From Zobellia uliginosa (GTDB lineage: Bacteria; Bacteroidota; Bacteroidia; Flavobacteriales; Flavobacteriaceae), in assembly GCF_900156625.1 (NCBI RefSeq), contig NZ_FTOB01000001.1, forward strand, positions 806,001 through 870,000: DNA of 64,000 bases, read 5' to 3'. Under the pieces are notes generated by a model, which was not told the origin of the DNA, searched no databases, and saw nothing but the letters and a program-made list of their open reading frames with translations. The translations under genes were made by a program, and so were the position numbers. This document shows, one piece after another, positions 8,065 to 16,405 of the stretch; positions within the stretch are counted from its first letter, which is position 1, and each line of letters opens with the position of its first letter.

Positions 8065-8901
8065 CTATTGCTCGTTGTAGTGAACGTACTTTTTTACTCG
8101 GGTGTCTTCACAGATAAAAGCCAAATCTTTGTTGTATAAATTTGTATAATCTGAGTAAACTTGATCACAGTTGCTTTCGTTATAATGAACGATGATGACC
8201 AGTTTCCCATCTTTCAAAAAGCTTTGGGCGCCCGATGTCTCCCACCAATTTTTTTCATCGTGGTATGACTCGTATGTGACCCCGTCAAAGTTTTCTGCAT
8301 TTTCCACAAAATTTTTCGCCATGCATTTCATGCCTTTTTCGTGGACATAGGCGCAGAGTTCTTGAAAATAGGCTATGCTTTCCTCTTTGGTAACTTCTAA
8401 ACCGTAGGCTTCCCTTGCATCTTCGTACAGGGCCCAGTCCATATTGTCAAATTCCACCCAATCAAAACCCCAGTCCGCAATTTGGTCGATGCGCGATTTC
8501 ATGAGGTCTACAATTCCGGTAGTCGTATTATTTACAAAATATTCGCCGGGCCATTCATTCCATTGCTCGGTGGTCAAGTAGGGCTTAAGGTCGTCAAAAT
8601 CATCTCTCCAATCTTCACCGGTGCCAATACTGATATAGGCCGCCAATTGATTTCCGTTGGCCTTTATTTTCGGGATAGATTCAATGACGCCATCTTCATA
8701 GGGGTCTAACAGAACATAGGCCTCCTTTGCATTTAGAACAATTTCACCTACCTGGTCGCCAGTATAGTTTTCGATATATGCATGGTTATAGACCGCTATG
8801 GCGCCTGTGTCGCCAAGCGTTTCTTCTGCAACAATGGTGTCGTCTTTGTCGCTACATGCCACTTGGGCACAAGCTATAAGAACGGTGAGTAAAATTTTCA
8901 T
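8065..8901 (-). CDS. GH114-like endo-alpha-1,4-polygalactosaminidase-type lipoprotein
   Basis: A TIM-barrel glycosidase-like protein of the GH114/TM1410 group. Motifs include AYISIGTGEDWR near the start of the barrel and WVEFDNMDW, which carries the Asp residues of the probable active site. The start at 8901 gives a short lipoprotein signal peptide with lipobox QVAC. An ATG at 8943 would only lengthen the signal peptide. Characterised relatives hydrolyse alpha-1,4-linked galactosaminan, but most members are untested. Expected location is the outer membrane or periplasm. It is a single gene with no polysaccharide locus around it. Confidence 0.82.
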   Translation of the reverse strand: MKILLTVLIACAQVACSDKDDTIVAEETLGDTGAIAVYNHAYIENYTGDQVGEIVLNAKEAYVLLDPYEDGVIESIPKIKANGNQLAAYISIGTGEDWRDDFDDLKPYLTTEQWNEWPGEYFVNNTTTGIVDLMKSRIDQIADWGFDWVEFDNMDWALYEDAREAYGLEVTKEESIAYFQELCAYVHEKGMKCMAKNFVENAENFDGVTYESYHDEKNWWETSGAQSFLKDGKLVIIVHYNESNCDQVYSDYTNLYNKDLAFICEDTRVKKYVHYNEQ

Positions 8902-9013
8902 GGTTCGTGTACTTACAATAAAGAAATTCAGTGTTTTTTGCATGGTCAATAGAGTGTTAAGGGCTTATTTTTTCTTCTTAACACATAGGGGCAATGTTCA
9001 TGCCGTTTGCTTT

Positions 9014-9418
9014 TTATTCCGATATTTTTTTGATTTCACCCTCTATGGAACAGATAGACTTAACGGTGTTGTAGATAGTCCCGAACTTTTCAATATTCTT
9101 TTTGAGCAAATCTATATTTAGATTTTGGTCTTTGCTGTATATATTTAATATATAGCTTATGTTATCCATCCTTGGGGGTTTTTCAAGGCGGGTCGCTTTT
9201 ACCGATATTTCGGCGGAGGAGTATTCAAAATTCATTAAAATGGAAAAGCGTTCGACATTTTTAAGAATGCAAGAGGAGAAGGAACCCAGAAATAGCTCGG
9301 CAGGATTAGGCAGGCTATCGGCTGATTCAGGGGTGATCCCAAAACTGATTTCAGAGTTTTTGATGCCGATATGCGCATTGCTTTTTGAACTAGAGGAGGC
9401 CTTAACGTGATATACCAT
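9014..9418 (-). CDS. OsmC/Ohr-family protein
   Basis: A 134-residue OsmC-fold protein. The two family cysteines are present: Cys50 in GSFSSC at the start of the long helix and Cys123 in SICSIEG. It should therefore be able to reduce organic hydroperoxides, although the physiological substrate and reductant are not shown. It is cytoplasmic and monocistronic. A perfect TATCTTTG box lies about 30 bp before the ATG. Confidence 0.88.
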   Translation of the reverse strand: MVYHVKASSSSKSNAHIGIKNSEISFGITPESADSLPNPAELFLGSFSSCILKNVERFSILMNFEYSSAEISVKATRLEKPPRMDNISYILNIYSKDQNLNIDLLKKNIEKFGTIYNTVKSICSIEGEIKKISE

Positions 9419-9448
9419 AATTTAAATTCAATTAATTGGACTTAAAGA

Positions 9449-9456
9449 CAAAGATA
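9449..9456 (-). promoter_or_regulatory. Predicted -7 box (TATCTTTG) for the OsmC gene
   Basis: Perfect TAnnTTTG on the minus strand, 30 bp upstream of the OsmC start codon, in an otherwise AT-rich spacer. Confidence 0.45.
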
Positions 9457-9520
9457 AGGTTGTGCCTTCCATTTTTCTTAGTGTACCGATGTTGTCAAAA
9501 GGTTGAAAATTAGGGGGCTG

Positions 9521-10945
9521 TTATTTTGGGGTTATGGTAACGATGACCCTTTTGTATCGCGTCAATGGGAGTTCGGCTTTGTCCGTTACTTTTACTATAA
9601 AATGTGCGGTTTCCTTTTTCTTCACTTCCGGGGCCGTAAAATAGGCCATATGAACATTCTCGGCTCCGTTGACCTTTATTCGTTTTTTATAGGAGCCGGC
9701 CTCTGGATAATTAAACCATAGAAAACTAATGTTGTCACCGTCGGGATCGGTACTTTCAAAAGCATCTAGGGTAAAGCCTTGCCCCGATTTTACGGTGATG
9801 TGATCTGGATGGCTCAATACGGGAACAGGGGGGTGGTTGGCTTCTTCGTAAGATAGGGTACACCAATCCATACGGGAGGCAAAATCGTTTTGAAAATCAT
9901 CTCTCCAACGCCATAAGGTAACTTTATCATTGGTAAATGAAACGGTGTCCGGCTTTACGGATCGGCCATACGCCTTGGCTATATAAGGGGTGTAGTGATC
10001 GATGGCATTGGTCCATATAGGCCTAGTCTCAGGGGCGATGTTTACAATTGAGTTTCCCTCCTTGGTTTTTGAAAAATCGGGCTTGTACAGTTCGTATCGG
10101 CCGCCCCAGCCACCCCATTCAGGATGTTCTGCTACATTGAGCCCATTTGTTATGAGGGATAAAAACGCAGGGGTGTCGCCTTCTACGCCCCATGCCACAT
10201 CAGGGTATACCGCACCCAAGGGACCGTGATCTTGTTGTATGTTCTTTGCTATCCAGTGGTTGCTGATACTACTGTTGTCAATACCTTTTACATAGCTGTT
10301 CACACCGGTCCAAGTGGCGCTTTCATAATGGTCACCGGGACTAACGATATAAAACAGGTCGGGAAAATTGTTCCTGATCCAAATTCCACTGTCATCTTGG
10401 TCGGATATCGTATAGACCCTAAGTTTTGAAATCAACTTTTGGGCCTCTTTTTCTTTTTTGGTGTGTTTGATTTTGTACAATGCTTGGGCAAGGGTGTTGA
10501 CACCTCCCCATGTAGATATCCATAAGGGACGGTCATCATCTTCTTCCAGTACTTTTATGATCCAGTCGGAGCCTTCCGAGTCCATTCCTTTGCCAACGCC
10601 TTTCATACCGTATTTGGGCAGGCCTTTCTTGACTAGGGACGATAGGGTTTCTGCATCGGGAAAACCAGCTTCGTGTTTTATAAGGTTCGGCTGTACTTTG
10701 CCATAGGCCGCAATTACTTTTTCAATAGATTCAGGATGTATATTCGAAGTGAGCCAACAAGATGTGGTAGCAACGATCCCTTTGATGTCAATTTGGTTCG
10801 CATATAAGAACAAACGGACCAAAGACTGGGTGTCATCGGGGTCGGCTTCAATATCGGTCAATATAATTACCCTGTTTTTTTCTTCTTGGGCAGAAGCAGC
10901 AGTAAGGGGCAAAGAAAATAGAAGGAAAAGGATAACGCCTCTCAT
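9521..10945 (-). CDS. Sde182-like protein (DUF1593, nucleoside-hydrolase-like fold), secreted
   Basis: A 474-residue exported protein with a type I signal peptide cut near TAASA. The N-terminal domain has the nucleoside-hydrolase-like Asp cluster DIEADPDD close to residue 35 and continues to about residue 330. The C-terminal part (from about residue 370, SHPDHITVKSGQGF) is an Ig-like domain with a DPDGD motif, as in the Sde0182 C-terminal domain. The family is linked to polysaccharide-degrading marine bacteria, and some annotations call it cellulose-binding; the reaction is unknown. It is monocistronic, with 152 bp upstream. Confidence 0.88.
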   Translation of the reverse strand: MRGVILFLLFSLPLTAASAQEEKNRVIILTDIEADPDDTQSLVRLFLYANQIDIKGIVATTSCWLTSNIHPESIEKVIAAYGKVQPNLIKHEAGFPDAETLSSLVKKGLPKYGMKGVGKGMDSEGSDWIIKVLEEDDDRPLWISTWGGVNTLAQALYKIKHTKKEKEAQKLISKLRVYTISDQDDSGIWIRNNFPDLFYIVSPGDHYESATWTGVNSYVKGIDNSSISNHWIAKNIQQDHGPLGAVYPDVAWGVEGDTPAFLSLITNGLNVAEHPEWGGWGGRYELYKPDFSKTKEGNSIVNIAPETRPIWTNAIDHYTPYIAKAYGRSVKPDTVSFTNDKVTLWRWRDDFQNDFASRMDWCTLSYEEANHPPVPVLSHPDHITVKSGQGFTLDAFESTDPDGDNISFLWFNYPEAGSYKKRIKVNGAENVHMAYFTAPEVKKKETAHFIVKVTDKAELPLTRYKRVIVTITPK

Positions 10946-10971
10946 GATAATAGCTGTTGGTTGGTTATATA

Positions 10972-10979
10972 CAAATATA
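10972..10979 (-). promoter_or_regulatory. Predicted -7 box (TATATTTG) for the Sde182-like gene
   Basis: Perfect TAnnTTTG on the minus strand, 26 bp before the ATG at 10945. Confidence 0.4.
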
Positions 10980-11097
10980 TCAAATAAGTTGTTGGCCTTC
11001 TGGGTTTTCTAAATCCTTACCATATGGGCTTGCCGGTTTAGCCTGTAATTTCTTTTGCTTGGTGCTCTTGTGAAGCGTAGTGGCGATGAAGTATATC

Positions 11098-11748
11098 TTA
11101 TTCCCCTAATTCGGTAATCTTCTTTTCGTAAAGTTTTTTGCTCTCGACAACCGCCACGTTGAGTTCTTGCATAATACCGTCTACACGGCCTTCTATACTT
11201 TTCATCTGGTTGTTTATGTTGTCAAAGGAATTAAGGGCAGCGGCAACCTCTAGGGCTTTTACCACTTCTACGGCATCACCGTGCAGCAGTTTTAGCTTGT
11301 CTATGGCCTTCGATGTGTTGGCCAAGGTACCGTTGTATTTGGTGCGGGCCTTTTCAATAGCCTTTAAAAGGGTCTTTTTACTGGTTTCGTCGCTTAGGCT
11401 ATTGGTCTGTTTTTCCATGGCGGCAAACAGGTTTGAGGCCTTTTCTTTTAAGTCTTCGTACTCCTTGTTCAGGTTTTGTACGCGACGGTCCACTTTTTCC
11501 CAATCGCCATAAACCTTAGCAAATTCCTTGTCTTCGTTCTTAGTGTCTTCCAAGGCACTTTTTAGTGCATTTAAAGATTCGAGGCCTTTGTTGACGTTTT
11601 TGTTGGCGGTTTCTTTTTTGTTTTCAAAGGCGTTGACCTGCGATTTGAATTTATCTTTTAGACGGATCAGGTCTTCGGGACTTTTGTCTTTCCAGCAAGA
11701 GGTAAGGGCGAGCGCAATTAAGGCAAGGGATAGTGTTCTTTTAAACAT
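11098..11748 (-). CDS. Coiled-coil lipoprotein of unknown function
   Basis: A 216-residue lipoprotein with a clear SPII signal (LALTSC, lipidated Cys18). The rest is highly charged and almost entirely helical, rich in Lys/Glu/Asn heptads, with no enzyme motif. This fits an extended coiled-coil or helical-bundle spacer in the periplasm. I do not recognise a named family. The box TACCTTTA, one base from TAnnTTTG, lies about 30 bp upstream. It follows the LpxH-like gene on the same strand after 45 bp. Confidence 0.82.
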   Translation of the reverse strand: MFKRTLSLALIALALTSCWKDKSPEDLIRLKDKFKSQVNAFENKKETANKNVNKGLESLNALKSALEDTKNEDKEFAKVYGDWEKVDRRVQNLNKEYEDLKEKASNLFAAMEKQTNSLSDETSKKTLLKAIEKARTKYNGTLANTSKAIDKLKLLHGDAVEVVKALEVAAALNSFDNINNQMKSIEGRVDGIMQELNVAVVESKKLYEKKITELGE

Positions 11749-11793
11749 GAAATGTGATTATTAGTTAATGGTGGCGTAAAGGTACGTATTCTT

Positions 11794-12714
11794 CTAAGCT
11801 TTTTTTGCCCTTTGGTAATCGGTCAGCTTTTGTGGGCCTTCCAACAAAACCCTGACCACTCGTAAGGTGCCGTCATCGGTAGTGGAAATCTGCCATTTGA
11901 TCAGTGAAATGTTGCCCTTTTCAATTTCAATGCCCGTAATGCTGCGGGGATGTACACAGCTGCCATCGTTAAAAAAAGGAATGTCGCCGGGTTCGGGAAA
12001 ACGAGGCCTGTGGGTGTGACCTACAATGGTAATCATTAATTGGTTCTTCAGTATCCACCGTTTGATTCGGCGTTCCATTTTAATAAGTTCCTTGTAGTTT
12101 TTTGCCGGGCTTGTCGGGTCGGCAATGCCCCATACTTGAAGGGGCTTCCAAAGTACACGTACCAAAAATCGGCTCCAACGCCAAAACGTGTAGTTCCACC
12201 AATCGGCTTGGTGACCGTGGGTCAAGAAAATTTCTTGTTCGGTGATTTTGTGTTTCAGAATGATCCCTTCGTGGTAGGTGATGCCTTCAAAAAGCTCCTT
12301 AGATTCACCATCAATAGGTTCGAAATAACTGCCTAGGTTCTTTTTTACATATTCGGGGTCTTTGTAGACCATGTCGTGGTTGCCCCATATCATATGTAGC
12401 CTGCCGGACAAATGGAATTTTCGCAATAGGCCATATACGTTTTTGTGGGCCTCGAAAATAGATTCGAAAAACCGGTTTTCCCAAAGCTCGTCACCATCTC
12501 CTATTTCGCAGTAGTCGAAGCCTTCCTTATAGTAGAAGTTAAGTGCGTGGTAATAGATATTCCGGTTGTTGGCGAAGTCATCGGCAAAACTATTGTCGCC
12601 CCTATGACAATCACTGAAGAGAATAAACTTCGAGTCATCGTCAAAAGGTACCGTTTTGGCACTTTGGTACGCTCTGGATAACCGGGTATTCGACGACATA
12701 TTGTAAGTTTGCAT
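11794..12714 (-). CDS. UDP-2,3-diacylglucosamine diphosphatase-like metallophosphoesterase
   Basis: A calcineurin-like phosphoesterase. Metal-site motifs in order are FSDCHRGD, GDGDELWE, WGNHDMV, THGHQADW and GHTHRPRF, as in the LpxH/LpxI-substituting branch. It likely cleaves UDP-2,3-diacylglucosamine or a related pyrophosphate, but the Bacteroidota branch is often untested. I start at 12714 (306 residues). A second ATG at 12699 is possible, and a longer TTG-like extension to 12783 would overlap the divergent GAF gene and has no family support. The gene diverges from the GAF gene across about 100 bp. Confidence 0.85.
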   Translation of the reverse strand: MQTYNMSSNTRLSRAYQSAKTVPFDDDSKFILFSDCHRGDNSFADDFANNRNIYYHALNFYYKEGFDYCEIGDGDELWENRFFESIFEAHKNVYGLLRKFHLSGRLHMIWGNHDMVYKDPEYVKKNLGSYFEPIDGESKELFEGITYHEGIILKHKITEQEIFLTHGHQADWWNYTFWRWSRFLVRVLWKPLQVWGIADPTSPAKNYKELIKMERRIKRWILKNQLMITIVGHTHRPRFPEPGDIPFFNDGSCVHPRSITGIEIEKGNISLIKWQISTTDDGTLRVVRVLLEGPQKLTDYQRAKKA

Positions 12715-12812
12715 AAATATCTGAAAAAAGAAGGGAACATCGTAAAGATTGCTCTGACAAAACTTTATTGTCCTCTGTAACATTTCACAGGTATTTACGA
12801 CTGACTAGAGGT

Positions 12813-15194
12813 ATGATGAAAGACTGTTACGAAAATAAATTGCCTATTCAACAGCTCATTAGTTTTGATAAACTTTTGCGGCAGTACGATGCTATGGCCG
12901 AAAGTGACGATGTAGCAATGGCCAAAAAGGCAAAACGTATCTTAAAAATGGCAGAACCTTTCCCTGAGTTACGCAAAGGGTTTAGTGATGTTTCCTTGCT
13001 CAAAAAGCACAAAGAGGTCATTAATGTTATTTTGCAGGATATCTTTCCAGAGGTCTTGACCGACAATGAGATCAAAACGGCTTCTTTACCTTATAGCGAT
13101 GTGATTTTTAATTCATCGCAGCGGTTTAGGGATATATTGAAAAATGCGGGGGGCGAAAATTTCAGGCCACAGATGCGGAACCTGCCCGAAGACCAAATGT
13201 ATATAGTGGCCTCAACGGTAATCCTTAATTTTCATTACGGCTTTAGTTTTGACTTCAAAAGGCCCTTCTTTTACGATATTCCCGATAAGCATGGGGTAAT
13301 GCGGCATTATAGAATTTTGTACAATGCCGATTTTATTGAAATTGCACCTACGGAGAAGGCCAAGGAGCTTACACAGGAAGATGTGGATGAACTTCTCGAT
13401 AATTTTGACAATATCGAGCTTTGGAAGGAAAAAATACCACCCCATAGTTTCGTTGCAAAAGGTTTCGTTGTTTCCAATATGTTCGATGTTACCGCCGAGC
13501 ATTCGATTTCTGAAATAAAGTCGAGCTTGATTGCCAATGACAAACGGAACGGTGAAAACTTCTTAGGTAATTTGCAGGAAACTTTTAGGTCTTTCTTCAA
13601 TGTACCCAATATCAAGGTGGGCTTTGTTGAGTTTAATCCTAAAGATAACCGCTTTGAAAGGGTCTTTGTCAATGGAATGCAGAGTTTTCTTTTAGGGGAT
13701 AACGAGGCCTTGCCCTGTACGAGTGCCCTATGTAAAAGCTCTTACAACAAGCTGATAGAGGAAAATAGTTATTTTGCCATATCCGATGTGGATCGGTACT
13801 ATAAGAGTTCGGGAGAAATATTGCTCTATAAAGGGCTAAAGGAGAAAGGAATCAAAAGTGCCATTTTAGCACCTATAGCCGAAAACGGTAATCTTTTGGG
13901 GGTGTTGGAACTTGTGGCCTATGAACCTAATGTACTCAATAGTGTAAATGCCAATAAGTTGGAAGATGTAATGCCTTTTATCGTATCGGCGGTACTTCGC
14001 TCCAAAAACGAGGAAAGCAACTTGATCGATGCCGTGATTCAGAACGAATGTACTTCTGTTCACGATTCGGTATACTGGCGTTTTGAAGAAGAGGCCAAGC
14101 GCTTTATAAAAGATAATATAGAAGGGCGACAGCCCACGTTCAAGGAAATCGTCTTTAAAGATGTATATCCGTTATACGGACAAATAGATATTAAAGATTC
14201 GTCGCATGCGCGTAACGTTGCCATTCAGCGCGATCTAATGATCCAACTCTCTACCATAAACGAGGTGTTGGAGTCGGCTTGGCAAAAACGAAAGCTGCCT
14301 ATTTACGAAGAGTTGATGTTTAGGGTGAACAACCACATCGACAGTATTAAGGAAACCCTTCATACCAATAGTGAACAGGCGATCTTTAATTTCGTTATGG
14401 AAGAGATCAATCCCGTATTCACCCATTTGAAGAAGTCCGATAAGGCCTTGGGGAAGTTGATTCTTGGCTATGAATCTTCGATCGACATGGGTACCGATTC
14501 ATATTACGATCACCGTCGGAATTACGATGAAAGCGTTACGCGGATCAATATGCGCCTAGCTTCCTTGATCGATAAAAAACAAAAGGCCGCCCAAGCCATG
14601 TTTCCCCATTACTTTGAACGATATAAGACCGATGGTGTAGAGCATAATATCTATGTCGGTAAGGAAATTGTCGACGATCAAGAGTTTGATATGCTCTATT
14701 TGAACAACCTTCGGTTGTGGCAGCTACAGGTAATGTGCGAGATGGAAAATGCACACTATGCCTTAAAGCCAAAGCTTCCGGTGCCCTTGGATGTGGCTTC
14801 GCTGATTTTGGTGTACAGTACTTCACTATCTATCCGTTTCCGAATGGACGAAAAGCGATTTGACGTAGATGGCACCTATAATGCACGTTACGAAATTATC
14901 AAGAAGCGTATCGATAAATCCTATATAAAAGGAACCAACGAACGTTTGACCCAGGCCGGTAAGATGGTCATTGTGTATTCGCAGAAAAAAGATGAGCTAG
15001 AATATTTGCGCTATATCAAGTTTTTGCGTACCAAAGGCTACTTTACAGGAAAGGTTGAAATCGTTGAATTGGAAGGACTTCAGGGAGTCAGTGGAATGAA
15101 GGCCATACGTGCCGATATCCTCTACAAGAATGGACAGAAAGACCATGAAAAAAACTATACCTACGAAGACCTTATGAACGAGTTGAAGGCCTAG
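12813..15194 (+). CDS. Large GAF-domain protein, conserved but uncharacterised
   Basis: A 793-residue cytoplasmic protein. Only a central GAF-like sensor domain (about residues 230-400) is recognisable, including the strand-helix segment KGIKSAILAPIAENGNLLGV that is typical of GAF. The N-terminal 200 residues and the long helical C-terminal half match nothing I know. There is no kinase, cyclase or GGDEF motif. I use the ATG at 12813; the next codon is also ATG and a TTG 15 codons upstream is less likely. It converges on the HD-PycTM gene, with the two stop codons sharing CTAG at 15191-15194. This suggests a conserved pair but does not show it. Confidence 0.85.
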   Translation: MMKDCYENKLPIQQLISFDKLLRQYDAMAESDDVAMAKKAKRILKMAEPFPELRKGFSDVSLLKKHKEVINVILQDIFPEVLTDNEIKTASLPYSDVIFNSSQRFRDILKNAGGENFRPQMRNLPEDQMYIVASTVILNFHYGFSFDFKRPFFYDIPDKHGVMRHYRILYNADFIEIAPTEKAKELTQEDVDELLDNFDNIELWKEKIPPHSFVAKGFVVSNMFDVTAEHSISEIKSSLIANDKRNGENFLGNLQETFRSFFNVPNIKVGFVEFNPKDNRFERVFVNGMQSFLLGDNEALPCTSALCKSSYNKLIEENSYFAISDVDRYYKSSGEILLYKGLKEKGIKSAILAPIAENGNLLGVLELVAYEPNVLNSVNANKLEDVMPFIVSAVLRSKNEESNLIDAVIQNECTSVHDSVYWRFEEEAKRFIKDNIEGRQPTFKEIVFKDVYPLYGQIDIKDSSHARNVAIQRDLMIQLSTINEVLESAWQKRKLPIYEELMFRVNNHIDSIKETLHTNSEQAIFNFVMEEINPVFTHLKKSDKALGKLILGYESSIDMGTDSYYDHRRNYDESVTRINMRLASLIDKKQKAAQAMFPHYFERYKTDGVEHNIYVGKEIVDDQEFDMLYLNNLRLWQLQVMCEMENAHYALKPKLPVPLDVASLILVYSTSLSIRFRMDEKRFDVDGTYNARYEIIKKRIDKSYIKGTNERLTQAGKMVIVYSQKKDELEYLRYIKFLRTKGYFTGKVEIVELEGLQGVSGMKAIRADILYKNGQKDHEKNYTYEDLMNELKA

Positions 15195-16393
15195 TGGGGC
15201 AATTCGATTATTCTTTCGGGGCCGTAGAATTTCAAGGCCACGAAAAAAGCGATAACCGATAGCGTCATTCCGATCATAAATACGGTATACGTCCAACGCA
15301 AAAGTTTATACTTCCTATCTAAAACAAGTCCGAGAAAATATAGATCCTTGGTCAATGAAGCATATACGTACTTCTGGTCTTTGATCAATTCTTGAATGGC
15401 CCACTCATAGTCTTCGAGCTTCATCTTATGGAAGTTGCCGAAGAACAAGAGGTTTACTTTTTTCTGGTTGACATCCTCTTTGGTAAATTCCCCACTGGTA
15501 ACGTTGGGGCGCGTCGCCATAACCGACATGATCATGGAGGTAACGCTAAAAAGCACAAAGATGCCTGCCGGAATGACCAAGTAATCATTGGAAGGGTTAT
15601 CTAGTTTTGGGATGAGATTGGTAAGCATCAACGAAATGATAATCGCGTTGACCGACAAAAGGATGTTGGCCTTGGTATCGGCAATATCACTTAACTTTAG
15701 ATGGTTCCGCATGGTTACCCTGAACATGGTCTGTATGCCCCTTTCCGGACTTTGGTTCTTTAACTGGACCTTGAGTTCTTCTTTTTTACGGACCTTTTTT
15801 TGCTTTTTATCACGCTTCACCAATTTTTTGAGGTTTGCGTCCTTGCCTTCTTGCCAATGTTTTATGGCATAATCGGTATAAAAACGATGTTCGGTCTGGA
15901 ACATTTTAATGTTGGCGCGGCGCCATTCCTTTGGTGTGATATCGGCAATGCCCAATAAGTTTAACTCTTCCCGTAACATTTCACAGGTTTCCTCATAACT
16001 TGATCGGGCCAAATGCGATGCATCGGCATCACGCATTATTTCTTCCATCAGGTTTTGTGGCTCGTAGCCCTTCTTGGTAGCCATAATAAGACTGCAGACC
16101 GTTTCTATAGTCTGTGGGTCGCAATTTTGGTCTGTAAGAAATTCTCTGGCTATAATGCAGCTATTTTCCTCGTGGTTTTCTGCGCCTTTTGTGTATCCGG
16201 TGTCATGCAACCACGCGGCAAGGGTTATTGCATCACTATCCTTGGTATTTAAGTTATAATAGTCCAGTAATTCTTTAGTACTTTTGACCACGCGTTGCGT
16301 ATGTCTAAGATTGTGGTATAAGTAGTTGGTATCTAAATCTTTGACGAGTAGATGAGTTGCAAATTCCTCGGTTTTCGATAGTAAATCCGGCAT
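15191..16393 (-). CDS. HD-domain protein fused to a PycTM (DUF5706) membrane effector domain
   Basis: A 400-residue protein with two parts. An N-terminal HD phosphohydrolase-like domain shows HNLRHTQRV (His31), WLHDTGY (His63-Asp64) and RDADASHL (Asp122, Asp124), so the metal site looks complete. After a Lys-rich linker (about 185-210) comes the PycTM/DUF5706 domain with the typical LSDIADTKANILLSVNA segment and membrane spans near 243-260, 272-292 and 366-388. PycTM domains form the membrane effector of Pycsar anti-phage systems that respond to cyclic pyrimidines. Here there is no adjacent pyrimidine cyclase, and the HD fusion could degrade a nucleotide instead of, or before, signalling. Only 12 bp separate it from the divergent gene. 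Confidence 0.85.
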   Translation of the reverse strand: MPDLLSKTEEFATHLLVKDLDTNYLYHNLRHTQRVVKSTKELLDYYNLNTKDSDAITLAAWLHDTGYTKGAENHEENSCIIAREFLTDQNCDPQTIETVCSLIMATKKGYEPQNLMEEIMRDADASHLARSSYEETCEMLREELNLLGIADITPKEWRRANIKMFQTEHRFYTDYAIKHWQEGKDANLKKLVKRDKKQKKVRKKEELKVQLKNQSPERGIQTMFRVTMRNHLKLSDIADTKANILLSVNAIIISLMLTNLIPKLDNPSNDYLVIPAGIFVLFSVTSMIMSVMATRPNVTSGEFTKEDVNQKKVNLLFFGNFHKMKLEDYEWAIQELIKDQKYVYASLTKDLYFLGLVLDRKYKLLRWTYTVFMIGMTLSVIAFFVALKFYGPERIIELPH

Positions 16394-16405
16394 GAAAAAT
16401 GGTTT

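Noticed and set aside
12715-12783. Longer N-terminus of the LpxH-like protein
   Set aside because: It would overlap the divergent spacer and GAF promoter region and adds residues not found in the family.
15191-16393. A complete Pycsar anti-phage operon
   Set aside because: Only a PycTM-type domain is present; there is no pyrimidine cyclase gene nearby, and the HD fusion and apparently core-genome setting differ from Pycsar islands.
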